NCBI GenBank assembly: GCA_030425385.1
Contig: JAUIAH010000045.1
Location: forward strand, 1 to 59,273
DNA length: 59,273 nucleotides
Origin: Verrucomicrobiia bacterium
Lineage (GTDB): Bacteria; Verrucomicrobiota; Verrucomicrobiia; Verrucomicrobiales; DEV007
Reading direction: 5' to 3'
Of the stretch, positions 46,614-59,000 are shown piece after piece; positions within the stretch are counted from its first letter, which is position 1, and each line of letters opens with the position of its first letter. The position numbers and the translations under genes were made by a program. The notes beneath the pieces were generated by a model, which was not told the DNA's origin, searched no databases, and saw only the letters and a list, made by a program, of their open reading frames with translations.

Positions 46614-49232
46614 TTACAACCCTTCCGACTCAGACGCCTCCTCCTTCGCATTGACCTCCACCTCTGGCTCAGGGGACTGCAACTTTCGCAAGAGACGCAA
46701 GGCATCACGATAACGAGGCGCCTCGGCCAACGCATCCAGCGTGTGCCGCTTGGCCTTGAAACGATCGGTCTCTTTCAAAAGGTCGGCCACCGCAAAGTGG
46801 ATCTGCGCCGGATTCTTTGGTGACAATGTCAGCAATGTTTCATAGGACGCGATGGCCTCATCGGCTTCCTCGAGTGCACGATGTCGAATCGCACGTGCTT
46901 GGTGGGCTCGCGCAATGTATGGATTGATGGCCACAATCTGTTCCGTCAAGCGCGCCACACGATCCCATCCCTCGGCCTCCAATTCATACTCGAGCAATTG
47001 AAGCATCTCATCGAGCCAATCGGTAGAACGCGACGTCAATTCCCAGAGCATCTCCCGCTCACGTTCACGATCATCCGTCTGCCGATACAAGGCTGCGAGC
47101 ATCTGATAGGGTGACCCCGCATCCGCATGATCCGGAAATCTCTCCACCAATCGCTCCAAGACTGCTTTGGCATCCTCAAATCGCTCCTCCTTCAACAATG
47201 CCGCTGCATGGGTTCGCAGTCCGTAATAATTGTGAGGATTCCGCGCCACCCAATCCTCCAATTCTGCCAGCGAGAGCGCCGCAAGATTCTCCTCAGGGCG
47301 GATCCATTCCAGCTTGCCTCCATACTGGCGCGCCCGCTCCTTCGCATAGGCGAAGAAAGCCTCCTCCAACGCTGCCAAAGGCTCGGCATGACGCTCGCAC
47401 GCCTCCGAGAATTTCTTCCCATCACGCAAGTCCCGAATGATCAGCCGCATCTTCTCCTCCCCAAACGTCTCCATGAAATAGTCGATAAACAAAGACGACT
47501 GCAAATACGCAAACATCATGTGCTGACCCGACTTGGGCCGGAGAAATCCATAATTCAATTGGCTCAATGGAATCAACTCCTCCCCTTCCAAGATCATATA
47601 ACGCGCATCGATATCCAGTTGCTCGCCGCAGGTCGCGTCACGCCGCCGCTCCTCATACACCGAAATTCCTTCCGTGAGCCAGCGCGGCATCCGATTCTTC
47701 GTCGCTCCCAAGGTCACCGCATGACAATATTCATGCCAAAGAGTCGATTCCCAATTCGTCTTCCCAGTCGCCCCATTATTAGGACTATTCATGGTGACCA
47801 CGAGGCCAAAGCACGCTCCCAGAAAGCCATCCCCTCCCATGAACCCAAACGTACGCACGGCGAAATCCTCCTGATTCGGAAAGAACTCGATCAAGATAGG
47901 CTTGCTTGGTTTGAAATCATACTTTGCATGCAAATCCTCCTCTGCCTGCTCTAACAAATCCAAGACGCGGTCACCAAACAGCGCAGCTTCAGACGCCTCC
48001 ATCCGCACAATGAAATTCTTCCGATTGATGATCTCATAATCCTCAATCTCATCATGCAGCGCCAAGAGATTGTAGACCGCGACATTATACTGATCGCGAT
48101 CACTCACCCCCTCCAAGATCACCCAAGCCTCATCTTCCTCTCCCGTACGCAACAAGTTCTGCCCCAGAGCCACCTTCGCTGGCAGAAACTCGGAATCGAT
48201 CTCTAACGAAGCCCGCAGATAAGGCACCGCCTCCTGAAAGCGCATCATCGAACTCATCCACTCGCCGATATGATAGTCGATCGTCGGATCCATCCGCCGA
48301 CCCGCCATCGCCTTCGTTCGCCATTCGGCGGCCGCCTCCTCGTCCGCCTCGATGAGAGCCATCACCACGCGCATCGCCTTCGGTCGTGGATCCGCCGCAT
48401 TCACCGCCTCCACCCGTTCCAGAAACGCCAAGGCCTGGCTCTTATCTTCTAACTCCGCCAACAAATGATGCTCCGCCATCAGCAACAGCGCCTCCACGTT
48501 CTTCGGGTTCTGTTCTAACACCTTCTCTAGAATCTCCAACGCATGCTTCCGATCACTCTCAAAGAAAGTCCGCGCCAGAGAGCAACGGAGATCTGTATTC
48601 GTCGGCTCCACCTGCAACCCCTTGTCATAATTCTCGGCCGCCAACTGATAATCATGCTTCTCCAGCGCCAGATCACCGATGTATTGGAAAACCTCCGCAT
48701 TCTCTGGCTCTCGCTGCTGCACCTGCTTATAAAACCGATTAAGAATATCCTTCGGCTCCCCCCGATGAATCAGCGCGGCTCGCCCGATCGCCAACAAATC
48801 CATCGGCACCGCAAAGCGCCGCGACCGCATCACCACCTGCGCATGCTCCGCCGCCGCCTCGAAGTCCCCCTGCGCCCGCTTGATATCGTAAAGCAGCATC
48901 TGCGCCTCCTGCGTCATCTCAAACGCCCAATCCTGCTCGATCAAGGCAATTGCCTCCTCATAATCACCCGTCGCCATCAGCACGCGCGCCCGCAACGCCA
49001 CCAGACGTCGATCCGTACCATGATCCTCCTCCACCTCGTCTTTCAGCACCTCCAAAGCCTTCTCATAATCCCCCGAATGAAAGAACACCCGAGCCTCCGA
49101 CAACGGCGCCACCACCGGATCCTCAGCCACCACCTCCTCAGCACCCGCCGCCGCCTCCTGAGCAAACCCCGAAACCACCACCATCAGCCAACAAGGCACC
49201 AACAGGAAAAGCAGGCGAAAGGACCCAATCAT
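46614..49232 (-). CDS. exported TPR-repeat metallopeptidase (peptidase MA-like)
   Basis: 872 residues with a signal peptide (LLFLLVPCWLMVVVSGFAQ). The first 400 residues are tetratricopeptide repeats (VFQYIGDLALEKHDYQLAAENYDKGL and similar units). Near residue 497 is a zinc site, TLWHEYCHAVTLG (HExxH), followed by PRWLTEGISVYEE, whose Glu is the expected third ligand, the gluzincin pattern of peptidase MA-like proteins. More TPR-like helices follow, and the end is Glu-rich. It probably cuts proteins in the periplasm or forms a scaffold. It heads the minus-strand run to 42.6 kb. Confidence 0.86.
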   Translation of the reverse strand: MIGSFRLLFLLVPCWLMVVVSGFAQEAAAGAEEVVAEDPVVAPLSEARVFFHSGDYEKALEVLKDEVEEDHGTDRRLVALRARVLMATGDYEEAIALIEQDWAFEMTQEAQMLLYDIKRAQGDFEAAAEHAQVVMRSRRFAVPMDLLAIGRAALIHRGEPKDILNRFYKQVQQREPENAEVFQYIGDLALEKHDYQLAAENYDKGLQVEPTNTDLRCSLARTFFESDRKHALEILEKVLEQNPKNVEALLLMAEHHLLAELEDKSQALAFLERVEAVNAADPRPKAMRVVMALIEADEEAAAEWRTKAMAGRRMDPTIDYHIGEWMSSMMRFQEAVPYLRASLEIDSEFLPAKVALGQNLLRTGEEDEAWVILEGVSDRDQYNVAVYNLLALHDEIEDYEIINRKNFIVRMEASEAALFGDRVLDLLEQAEEDLHAKYDFKPSKPILIEFFPNQEDFAVRTFGFMGGDGFLGACFGLVVTMNSPNNGATGKTNWESTLWHEYCHAVTLGATKNRMPRWLTEGISVYEERRRDATCGEQLDIDARYMILEGEELIPLSQLNYGFLRPKSGQHMMFAYLQSSLFIDYFMETFGEEKMRLIIRDLRDGKKFSEACERHAEPLAALEEAFFAYAKERARQYGGKLEWIRPEENLAALSLAELEDWVARNPHNYYGLRTHAAALLKEERFEDAKAVLERLVERFPDHADAGSPYQMLAALYRQTDDREREREMLWELTSRSTDWLDEMLQLLEYELEAEGWDRVARLTEQIVAINPYIARAHQARAIRHRALEEADEAIASYETLLTLSPKNPAQIHFAVADLLKETDRFKAKRHTLDALAEAPRYRDALRLLRKLQSPEPEVEVNAKEEASESEGL

Positions 49233-49355
49233 ACCTCAGCCTAAAGAGGATTCCCCCCACCGACAAGCACCAGGTTGGATCCTTCGAGACCTTGCTACCA
49301 GGATTCAAGCAATGTAAGCGATCTCCCAAGTCGCGTTATCGACATGGTAGTCCGT

Positions 49356-50087
49356 TCACTTCCTTCGAAACCCGACCCCAAACATCCACGTTGCCAACAC
49401 CACCAGCCCCGCGGTTCCCGGCTCGGGAATCGGCATGCCTACGGCGAACTCGATCGCATCGCCCAACCCTTCTCCATAACTTTGCGGGATTCCGAAGTGG
49501 ACGCCTTCGATGGCCTCGGTCGATGTGATGCTCAGGAAGGCCATCTTGGATTCGCCCGCGGCATTGGAAACCAATGTCAGTTCATTCGCGGCACCATTCC
49601 ACGCCACCTCCCGCTCGAGACTTTGTAACCCATCGCTCCACGCATACGCACCTTCAAACGTGACCATCGCCAACCCAGAACTCGTTGTGGCCGTGACGGT
49701 CACCCCTTGCGTTTGCTGCACACCATCCGAGATCAACTGACCCACACCAACCACCAACTCCAGGACCGGATGCGAGGGAGTAACGGTGATATTCCAATCT
49801 GCCTGCCCTCCCACCGGTGCCACCTGCGCCGAGAACGTACTCACTGTCGCCGAATCACCTAAGGAGTCTGCAAACGGAATCATTTCCCCCCAGAAAGAAC
49901 CTCCTAACATATCCGCTGATGGACTCCCCGGTAGCGCCGTACCAGTATTCACTTCCAGCGCGATACTGGCCATGCTCTCGCCGTCGTCATCCACGAGCGC
50001 TGAACCACTCAAGCTCAGCCAGTCCATCACCACCGTAGCTCCCATGCCGGGGACGAGCGCCAACAACAAGACCGCTAAAATCCTCAT
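49356..50087 (-). CDS. PEP-CTERM sorted exported protein
   Basis: 243 residues with an N-terminal signal peptide (MRILAVLLLALVPGMGA) and a C-terminal sorting signal: PEPGTAG, a hydrophobic segment and the basic end FRRK (220-243). The middle is beta-rich with no named domain. PEP-CTERM proteins are processed by exosortase and are tied to exopolysaccharide production. The exosortase gene is not in this window. Its ATG overlaps the giant gene's TGA (ATGA, 50084-50087), so it is translationally coupled to it. Confidence 0.85.
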   Translation of the reverse strand: MRILAVLLLALVPGMGATVVMDWLSLSGSALVDDDGESMASIALEVNTGTALPGSPSADMLGGSFWGEMIPFADSLGDSATVSTFSAQVAPVGGQADWNITVTPSHPVLELVVGVGQLISDGVQQTQGVTVTATTSSGLAMVTFEGAYAWSDGLQSLEREVAWNGAANELTLVSNAAGESKMAFLSITSTEAIEGVHFGIPQSYGEGLGDAIEFAVGMPIPEPGTAGLVVLATWMFGVGFRRK

Positions 50088-53000
50088 GGCTGCTCCCTCC
50101 TTTCCGTTCCCACCCGATAAAACATTCGCTCTAACATTCCTTCAGGATCATGTTCAAAGATGCGAATACGAATCGTCTCCGTCCCCGCAGCTGAATCTGT
50201 CTCGATGATACTCGCATCCCATTGGCTCGCATTCACCTCCAACCAATTCCCTTGTTTCAAGTCTGGCGAGGCTTCCGGAAAGATCCTGACATAATCTTGG
50301 GAACCTTGGCGCCGCTGAAATCGCAGTTCGGTGTTCGTGAAGGGCACGCTCAAGGTCGATTCCCCATCCAAATCCATAGCGTCAGCCACCGCCGGATCGG
50401 TCAGGAAGACCATCTCATTCACATTGCTCGTGCCATCACCATCTGGATCAGCCGCGAGTTCCACCTCAGAAAGCGTCGCCTTTCCTGCCAGATTCGCCAA
50501 GGCCCAGTTCCAATACTGATTGTCCTCGGCCACACGCACCATGAGCGACTCCGTCGTCGTGAGCCCATTCGCCGTCGCACGCACGGGAACTTCATACACT
50601 CCCGGTGCCGCGTTCACCCCTGGCCAGTGAAACTCACCCTGCCCATCCGCTGATTCCGTGAACTCCAGTTTCCCTAACAACGCCCCCAACTCAGCGCTTA
50701 GACTCACAACATCGCCGTCCGGATCGGACGCCCGGACAGCCAGGGTGTAGCTCTTTCCTTCTAACCATAGCACCACTGGCACCTCTCCCTCAAAGAGCGG
50801 TGGCCGATCCGCGCGCTCCACGACAGCCACCGGAAAGCGAAGCGTCGTCGTTGCAGCAGGCACGCCGTTGTCCGTCACGGTCACCACAATCTCATAGCGT
50901 TGCCCAGCGTCCGCCAACGTCGGCGTCCAGGAAAGCAGGCCTGATTCGGAATCGATCGTCATTCCGCTAGGCGCACCGATTCCCAAAGAATACAGCAACG
51001 TCTGCGGCGGCGCATCCGTGTCCACGCCATCCACATCCACCAGCAAGATCTCGTCCACACCCACCGTTTGTCCCGGAATGGGCGAAACGATTGGCGGCGC
51101 ATTTGTATCCCTCACCGTGACCTGAAAGGCTTGCTGGGCGAACTTCGCCGGAATGCCAGCGTCCCGCGCCACGACCACCGCTTCAAACGCACGCCCACCA
51201 TCGGTCTCTCCCGTGACCCAGCGCATCAAGCCACTCGCAGGGTCGATCACCAATCCCGAGGCTTCCGAATCGATGGTGTAAGTGACAGGCCCGCCCTCTG
51301 GATCCTCCGCCATCACCTGATAAACCAGCACCTCCCCCTCATCGACTTCCTGGTTGGGGATGGTCTCAAGCTCCGGCGCTTGATGAACAAAGGTCACCGA
51401 GGTTTGCGTATCTACCTGCGGTGGCACCGCCTCACGATTCCCCGCATAATCCGTCGCCACACTATAAAACGCATACGTCTTCCCCGGTTCCCCTTCAAAG
51501 ATGCCCGAAGCCCCCCGCGTCTCCGTCAACCAAGGCATGAAGGCCCCACCATCTTCAGACACAAAGACATCATAAAACGCCACGCCCCCTTCATCCTCAC
51601 CTTCCCACATCACGGGAATGGACGCCCCACTCTCCGCCGCCAAGGCCGTCACCATACTCAACGGCGGCAGAATATCCGCATCCGGCCGCGCCTCATAATG
51701 GAGCGTGTATTCACCCGTGCTTTCACAATCCACCAAATGAAGCACATTCTCATAAATCGGCCGCCTTCCAAGGCCAATAAAGGTCCGATCCGTCACCCAC
51801 ACATTGCGATCGATCGGAATCTCCAAGCCATCAGACCGCTCCACCGATACCAAACGGAAACCACCATCCGTGGGTTCTGGCACTCGCAAATAGGTCCAGT
51901 CGGCTCCCATCGCCGCCGTCATCACCACACTCAGATTTCCCGCCGACACCGTGCCCGCAATGCTCGCACTCTCTAACACCGTCACCGCAGCCGTTCCTCC
52001 ATCGCTAAAATGCACCGTGTCTGGGTAGTCATCAATATCCGCCACATCATTGACCAAGAAATCAGGCAAGCCATCATCTTTCGAGCCTAACGCTTGGATC
52101 ATGTGGTTCATCTCATGAATCTCCACCTGCTTGATCAACGAAAGCCGTGGATCACCGAAGCCGTCCAAATGCTCAAACGTCGCTTCGTAGTCGATGAACA
52201 AGCCCTGCAAGGTCGAGGTCATCAACCACGTCCCAATTGACGAGCCACCCGCCGGAATGGTCCCAAACGTCGCCGTCAGTGAAGGCGAAAGATTCTGACC
52301 CGCCACCTCCGTGCCAATAATCTGGAAATCGATAAATAGCCCCTTCTCATTCTCCACGATCTCCGGTTGGGCTGACGTGATGGTCAAGTCACGTGCCGCC
52401 CCCGCACCCTGATTCTCGATCAACACCGCCAAGCTGTAGGGAATGGCCGGTTCAATCCGATCTGTGTGCGGATCATCACTGAAGACATCACGCTGATGGA
52501 AATACTTCAAATAAAGCGCCGCATCCGGCCGCACCGTGATCGCCACCGGCTCCACCGGAATGCTAAACAGCGTCCCCTCCTGCAAATACGAAATCGTCCC
52601 CCCAATCGTATAAAGCGTATCCGCCAAAGGCGCCGCCGTATCGCGTGGAATGATCGACCACCGCGCCGTCCCATTCGACTGTGGCGCAATCACCCCCGTC
52701 CCATCAATCGCTGCCAGCCCTGAGAGCTCTGACTTCTGGACATTAAAGTGATCCAGAGCAGACTCGCCAGCCGCGTCCCGGATATCGAGATCGAAACCCA
52801 CTTGGGTGAGCGAATTAAGCTCCAGATTGTTCCCGAGATCCAAAGTCGCATTGAACGCGCTCCGAGTCATGACCGCGTCTTGGTCGATGTTGATCTTCAC
52901 CTTGGCGCACACGCCTGAGCTATCGCTGGATAGGGCATTAGACACTTTCCCCGCGTAGAATCTCATCTCATCAAAAGGATTCTCAAACCCCTCCTCAACA

Positions 53001-56000
53001 CTGGTTTCGAATGCATCCGACATAGCCGCTGCTCTCCGCTTCAACTCGCTCAAAGCAATAAAACTATCACCAATACCAGGCGTCTCATCTTCTGGTTCTA
53101 CAATCCCTTGCCGTTCCATTTCCACCGTTAAGTTCCATCGAACAAGAACCATCTCCACCAATGATCGATCAAGTCCGTCTCGATCAGCAATCTCCTGTAA
53201 TTCATGTAGTTCCCCAGCATTCAACAACCTTCCATCAGCACTATTGGCATCCGTAAATTCTGCGAACAGAAGTGCCAGTTCTTTGGCATCCTTGGACTCA
53301 AATAGCTGATATGCATCCACTCCACCATAGACGTACGCGAAGAAGTCCACGACTGTTGCAGCTCTTCTGAACGCATCTGCTAGAGATTGATCCAATTTCG
53401 CCAACCGAGAGTATGCTTCAATTGACAACACGGACTGACTCACACGGATTCCCCCGACTACAAGGGCTAGTTGGTTCTCTGCGGAAACTTGCCGCGCGCA
53501 CTCGACAAGTTTCTCGAAACAATCAACATAGCCAGCAATGTCGCAGGCCGCTCCAGCAGGCTTCGCGACAGGCGTCGATTCAAGCACTGCACAAGCACAA
53601 GAAATGGCGGCAGATCCGGCGTCATCCAACTCCAAGGAATTCGAAGCAGTGGCAAGAGCGCGCGCACAACCAAACCACGCTGGAAGCGGAATGAGCTTTA
53701 AAGTAAACTCGAACATTATCTCAAGAACACAGTCGTTCAAGCACCCTCCAGGCGCAGACTGGAAGGCAACCGGTGAGAACGTAGCTCCTGGCCCAGGATC
53801 ACCCTTTGGCGTATTTCCTTCACAGTCTCCTTCCACCCAACTGCCAGGAATTGGTGTGAATTTAGGCACTGGAATGTCCCCGCAAACATAAAACCAACTC
53901 AACGTCAGGGCAACCGAACACGGAACCCTAGATCGTTGCGTCGCCACGCGAAGCCCATTCGCGGCCACCAGATTCTGCCCCAGTGTCACCACACTCCCAT
54001 CATCGGCAAACTCTCCTACTTTCCTCACCGTCACCGGCACCGTAATCGAACTCTTCGCCGGGATCGTCCCCACATCCTCGATCAGCGGGGTGATTTCGTA
54101 GAACGGATGCTCCGCGAAAGAGAGCTTGCCTTGCTCGGCGGCGATGAAGCCGTGGTTCTCGAAGGTGTAGTTGATGACCTTCGTTTGACCTAACGTTGTC
54201 AAATCGCCCAACTCCAGTGTCGCTGGCGTGACCGTGACGACGGGGGCAGGCACGTTGGTTTCAAAGGTCGTTTCCACACTGATCCGATACCGATCCTCCA
54301 ACTCCACTTCTTCCACGGTCCAATTGTAGGTGACCAGCTCGCGCGTGATAAAGATTTGCTCACGATTCGTTTCCCCGGCGTCGATGAAGTAGTTTCCGGT
54401 GGATCGTGTGTGCGTGGGAGAGTCCACATCGATGCGATACCAACCTTCCTGGATGTTTGGAAACGAGACTTCGCCGCTAGCCGATGTCGTTTGTCGGGCG
54501 AGTTCTTCCGAGGTGATGGCATCCCGGAGGGTGACCGTCGCTCCTTCAACCTTCGGAGCTTCCTCGGTAAAATAGAAATACTCGTCGACCACCTCCACTT
54601 CGAGGTCCCCCATCAAATCGGAGACCACGCGGAAGGCAAAGGGAAGATTCTGGTAGTCGCCATTGGCAGGCGACAGCACCAGATGGCCTTCGAACAACGT
54701 GAGGGCCTCAGTGGCTGAGGGTGTGAGGAGAAGATTGAGCGAACTCGCTTCACCAGGAAGAATGCTAGGCAAGGTTCCCGGCGAGGCGAGTTGCATCCAG
54801 GGGATCTCAGGGATCAGGACCTCGATGGGACCCGTTTCCAAGCCCCCGGTGTTCTCTAACTGAATGTTCACGGTCTTCTGCCCGCCGCGCACCACGGAGC
54901 ACCGGAGCGGATTCGGCGTGACCGCGAGCACGGGAATGAGCGGGGCCACCTCGATCTCAACCGGAATATCGAGGATCACCCCTTGGTCATTGTCCAGGCG
55001 CAAGTGCACCCGATGCTCGCCGCTGAATCCCGCTGCCGCCGTGAGAACGACCCCAACTGTCAACGAACTTCCGGCCGCCAAGGTGGAGTTTGGCAAAGTG
55101 ATGGCCGCACTCAATCCCTCTGGTAGTTCATGTCCCATCAGGGTCAAGCCAGTCAACGCCATCGCCGTGGGATTGGTGAGGGTTCCGGTAATGCTGGCAC
55201 TCGCACTTTCCTCAAAGGCGATCACCTCTTCGGGGAAATCCGTGTCTACGGTAAGAATGGTGAACTGATCCTGTGTCGGCGCTTCCCCGATGCCGGGATG
55301 CACCGCCCCGATTTCATAAAAGCCGCCCTCACCTGGCAGCGGTTGCCAGTTCACGGCGAAATCCCCTACGGAATTCGTGAGGGCAGCGATCACCCGTTCC
55401 GTCTCTCCCCTGCGGATATGAATATTGACCATGCTATGTGGCACCTTAGCGCCGTCCTTCCATGCCGAGCCCGTCAGAGGAATCGGGGTATTGGCCGGGA
55501 TCGTCTCCACCTCGGTCGATACCGTGGCTCCGTAAGCCGCTGTCACGACGAGAGGCTCTGAAATCAAGGTGGCGTTATTGGATTCTAACATCTCCTCCAC
55601 GGCATCCACCGCATCTGTCGTCACCAAGATCCAATACATTCCGGTGACGCGTGGACTGCGAACCGTTTCGCTTCGGCTGAAAGACACCCCCGGATCCAAC
55701 TCGCCTGCGAAAGCATATTGGCTCAAGAGCACATCATCGCCCAACACAGAATCCTCCGAAAGCCAGATGCGCTGAAGGAAATCAGAAGCCGCCATGAGCC
55801 CGCGATTCTCAATCGCGTAGCGTACGAGAAACTCTTCTTCTGTCGCCACCTCCGAAGACGCACGCACATCCTTCGTGACAAGGTCCGGCAGACTCAAATC
55901 CGTGACTAACACCGTCGCCTGACCTGGACTGTGCCCGGCGGCGGCAGCGGTGATCTTGACGAAACGATGTCCCTCCGTTTCCACAGTCGAAACGGCAGCG

Positions 56001-59000
56001 AAAGGCACGGCCACTTCCGTTTGATTCGCAGGGATCTCCACCGTCCCAGGCAGATCAAGGTGGCCACTCGCATCGACAGAAAGCGATACCGTGAGGGCCG
56101 CGGTGCTAGAGTCCAGGCGCCGCAAGATGGCTTCGGCTTGGCCACCCTCCAGCAGCCAATCCGCCTCATAAATCAATTCCAGCCGTGGCCCTTCATCATC
56201 ACCCACCTCTAACGTGATCGCATTGCTTTCCACCACCGTGCCATAACCGTCCAAGCGCAATTCCGCTCGAATGGTAGCGGATTGCGTTCCGTCCGGCACC
56301 GTATCGTCCACCGCGGCGATGGGAAATTGAACCGTGGCTTGGCCCGCCGGAAAGGTGACCTGTTCTGGCAGCATCACGGCGGACGGATCCGTATTGGTCA
56401 GCCAAACCGTCACCGCTTCCGGAGACACCTCCACGCGTTCCAAAGTCGCCATGGCCGCCTGGCTGCCATCCCCTTCACTGATGACCTCACGATCCACGGA
56501 AAGCAGGAGCCCCGGCCAGTCGTCGTCTAACAACATCACCACGGCGGACGCCGCTCGCGCATTCATCCCCGTGGCCTCGATCCGAATATCCGAAGGCGCT
56601 TCGATCTGCGTGTCCTGTAATCCTGTGAGGGTGAACAAAGCACTCGTTTGCCCCGCCGGAATCAGCGCGGGCGGTCCTGGATCGATCTGCCCTGGCCGCG
56701 AAGAACTGATGGTCACGCTGTAATCCGTCGAGCGGGTGCGATTGATCGCTACTTGCCCGGAGAGCGTCTGCCCCTCTTCCAACGTCGCGTCTAACGTCAT
56801 GCCTAAGATCAATTCGGCGTCAATGACCACCGAAACCACGCGTTCCACGGAGAAATCACTCGCCGTCATCCCGACCGCACGGAGTTGATAGGGCCCATCG
56901 ACAACGCTATCAAAGGCCCAAGGCACACTGAAGAACTCATCTACGCCGCCCTGATCCAGCCCAAGGCTCTGCCAGGTCTCACTGCCGGAGGCCCGGCCAT
57001 AGAAGTTCACCTGAGCAACCCCGACCGCATCACGAATCTCCGCACTCAAGGTGCCGCCCGAAGTCAGCACCCGACCATCCTCTAACAGAGTTCCATCGAG
57101 GGCAAAGCTGGCGAAGACGGGAGGCACGTGCAAGGATTGGCTCGTACTCGTGGGCCAGAACTGCGCATCACCATCCTGAAAGGCCGTTAGGGTGATGGGA
57201 CCGCCCTGATGCACGATCAAGGTACTGCCTTCCACCGCGGCTGCCTGCCGAGGCGACACCTCATAGCGGACGGGCAGCCCACTAGAAGCCACCGCTTGCA
57301 ACAGAATTTCACGAGGACCCGTGACAATGTCAGGGAAATCAATCGTCTGGCTCTGCTTCGTCGCCTGCACCGAGGTCACGGCTGGATCGCTCTCATCGAG
57401 CGTATTCACCGTGGCGACGGCATAGTGCTTCCCGGAAACCGCCGCAAACTCACCTAACACACTGGTCGTCCCCAGCGCGACCTTGAGCGGCGTGAGCCCG
57501 GCGATCGATGTGATGGGACTCGCACTTTCATACACCTCGTAGTAACGCACCAGACCGCCCGGTTGCACCCCCTGCCAGAAGAGTTGCACTTCATTTCCCT
57601 GCACCGTGAGGCCCACGTTGTCAGGATTGGGCAACCAGGTCGGCGCGAGCAAAGTGATCCCATCACTTTCATTGCCAAAGCCATCCACCGTCGCCAGCCG
57701 AATCAGGTAACCACGTCCCGATTCCAATCCAGTAGCCTCCCATGACGTGGCGCTCGCCGGCAAGACGACGGGTGACGTCGCGTCGTCGAAATAGACATGA
57801 TAAGCCGCCCGAAACGCCTCCGTGTCTGGCGGCGCCATCCAGGTGAAACTCAGAGAGTTGGCCCCACTGATCGCCGCAAAGTCCACCACCTCTCCTACGG
57901 CCGAAACTGACGTCTTAGCGGAGAAGGAACGCACCGTTGGGTTGGCATTTCCTAACGAATCTGCTGCAACGACAGCAAAGTGATAGATTCCGCCTCCGGG
58001 CAAGCCGGGCAACGTGTGGCGCTGAATGCCTCCGGGCACCACGGCGATGGGCGACATGTCTGCCGTGATGGTGTCAAAGAACGACTCCGCGAAATAAACC
58101 CGATACTCAATCACATCGAGCTGCTCATGCTGATTGTAGCTCGTCCAATCCAGGTCCACCGCTCCAAAGGCCGTGGTCGAGGTTTCCACGAAGAAGCCGC
58201 TATCAATGCCCGTGACCGGATCCGGCACCTCGGCGTCCGGCACGAGGAGATCGTATTCTCTCGAAATCACCTCGGCATAGGGTTCCGCGGGCCCATTCTC
58301 GATGAAGAGCGAGAGCTCCCGCGAAATCACCTCGGGCGCTAACACATAAGCTGCCGAGTAAGTCACGGCCGATTGGAAATTCCCTAACGCATCCACCGGC
58401 ACCAGGGCGAAATAGTGATCCGTCCAAGGCGTCAAATTCTCCACGGTCGCTGACGTGGGTTCCGCTGGGAGCGTGACTTTGGTCAGCCCAGGCTCGGAAA
58501 CATCCGTGAAGGGTCCACTATCAGTATAATAAAGATCGAAATGGGCGATGTCCAACTCGACCCATTGGTTGTAGGCACTCCAATCCAAGGTCACCACGTC
58601 TCCCGTTGGAGAAACCGTCAGGGCCAGATCGGTGATCGGGGTGGGAGGCGCAGGGGAAGCCACGGCCAGGCTTAATTCTCGTGAAATCACCTCCCCATAG
58701 GGTTCCGCCGGGCCATTCTCGATAAAGAGTGAGACCTCTCGCGAAACCACATCGGGTGAGAGCACATAAGAAGCGGCATAAGTCACACTGGGATCCACGT
58801 TTCCCAAGACATCTACCGCCACGATGGCAAAGAAATGGTCCGTCCATGCGGGCAGATTCTCGATCGTCGCGCTCGTCGATTCTCCAGGCGCCACCACTTT
58901 CTGCAGCCCTGCCTGATTGATATCATCAAATGGCCCCGACGCGGTGTAATAGATTTCAAAGAAATCGATGTCCAACTCCGCCCATTGATTGTAGGCACTC

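Noticed and set aside
48543-49244. 233-codon plus-strand frame opposite the TPR peptidase
   Set aside because: Leu/Arg/His-rich antisense shadow of TPR repeats with no start signal.
51068-51976. 302-codon plus-strand frame within the giant gene
   Set aside because: Antisense shadow, Arg/His-rich and low in recognisable structure.
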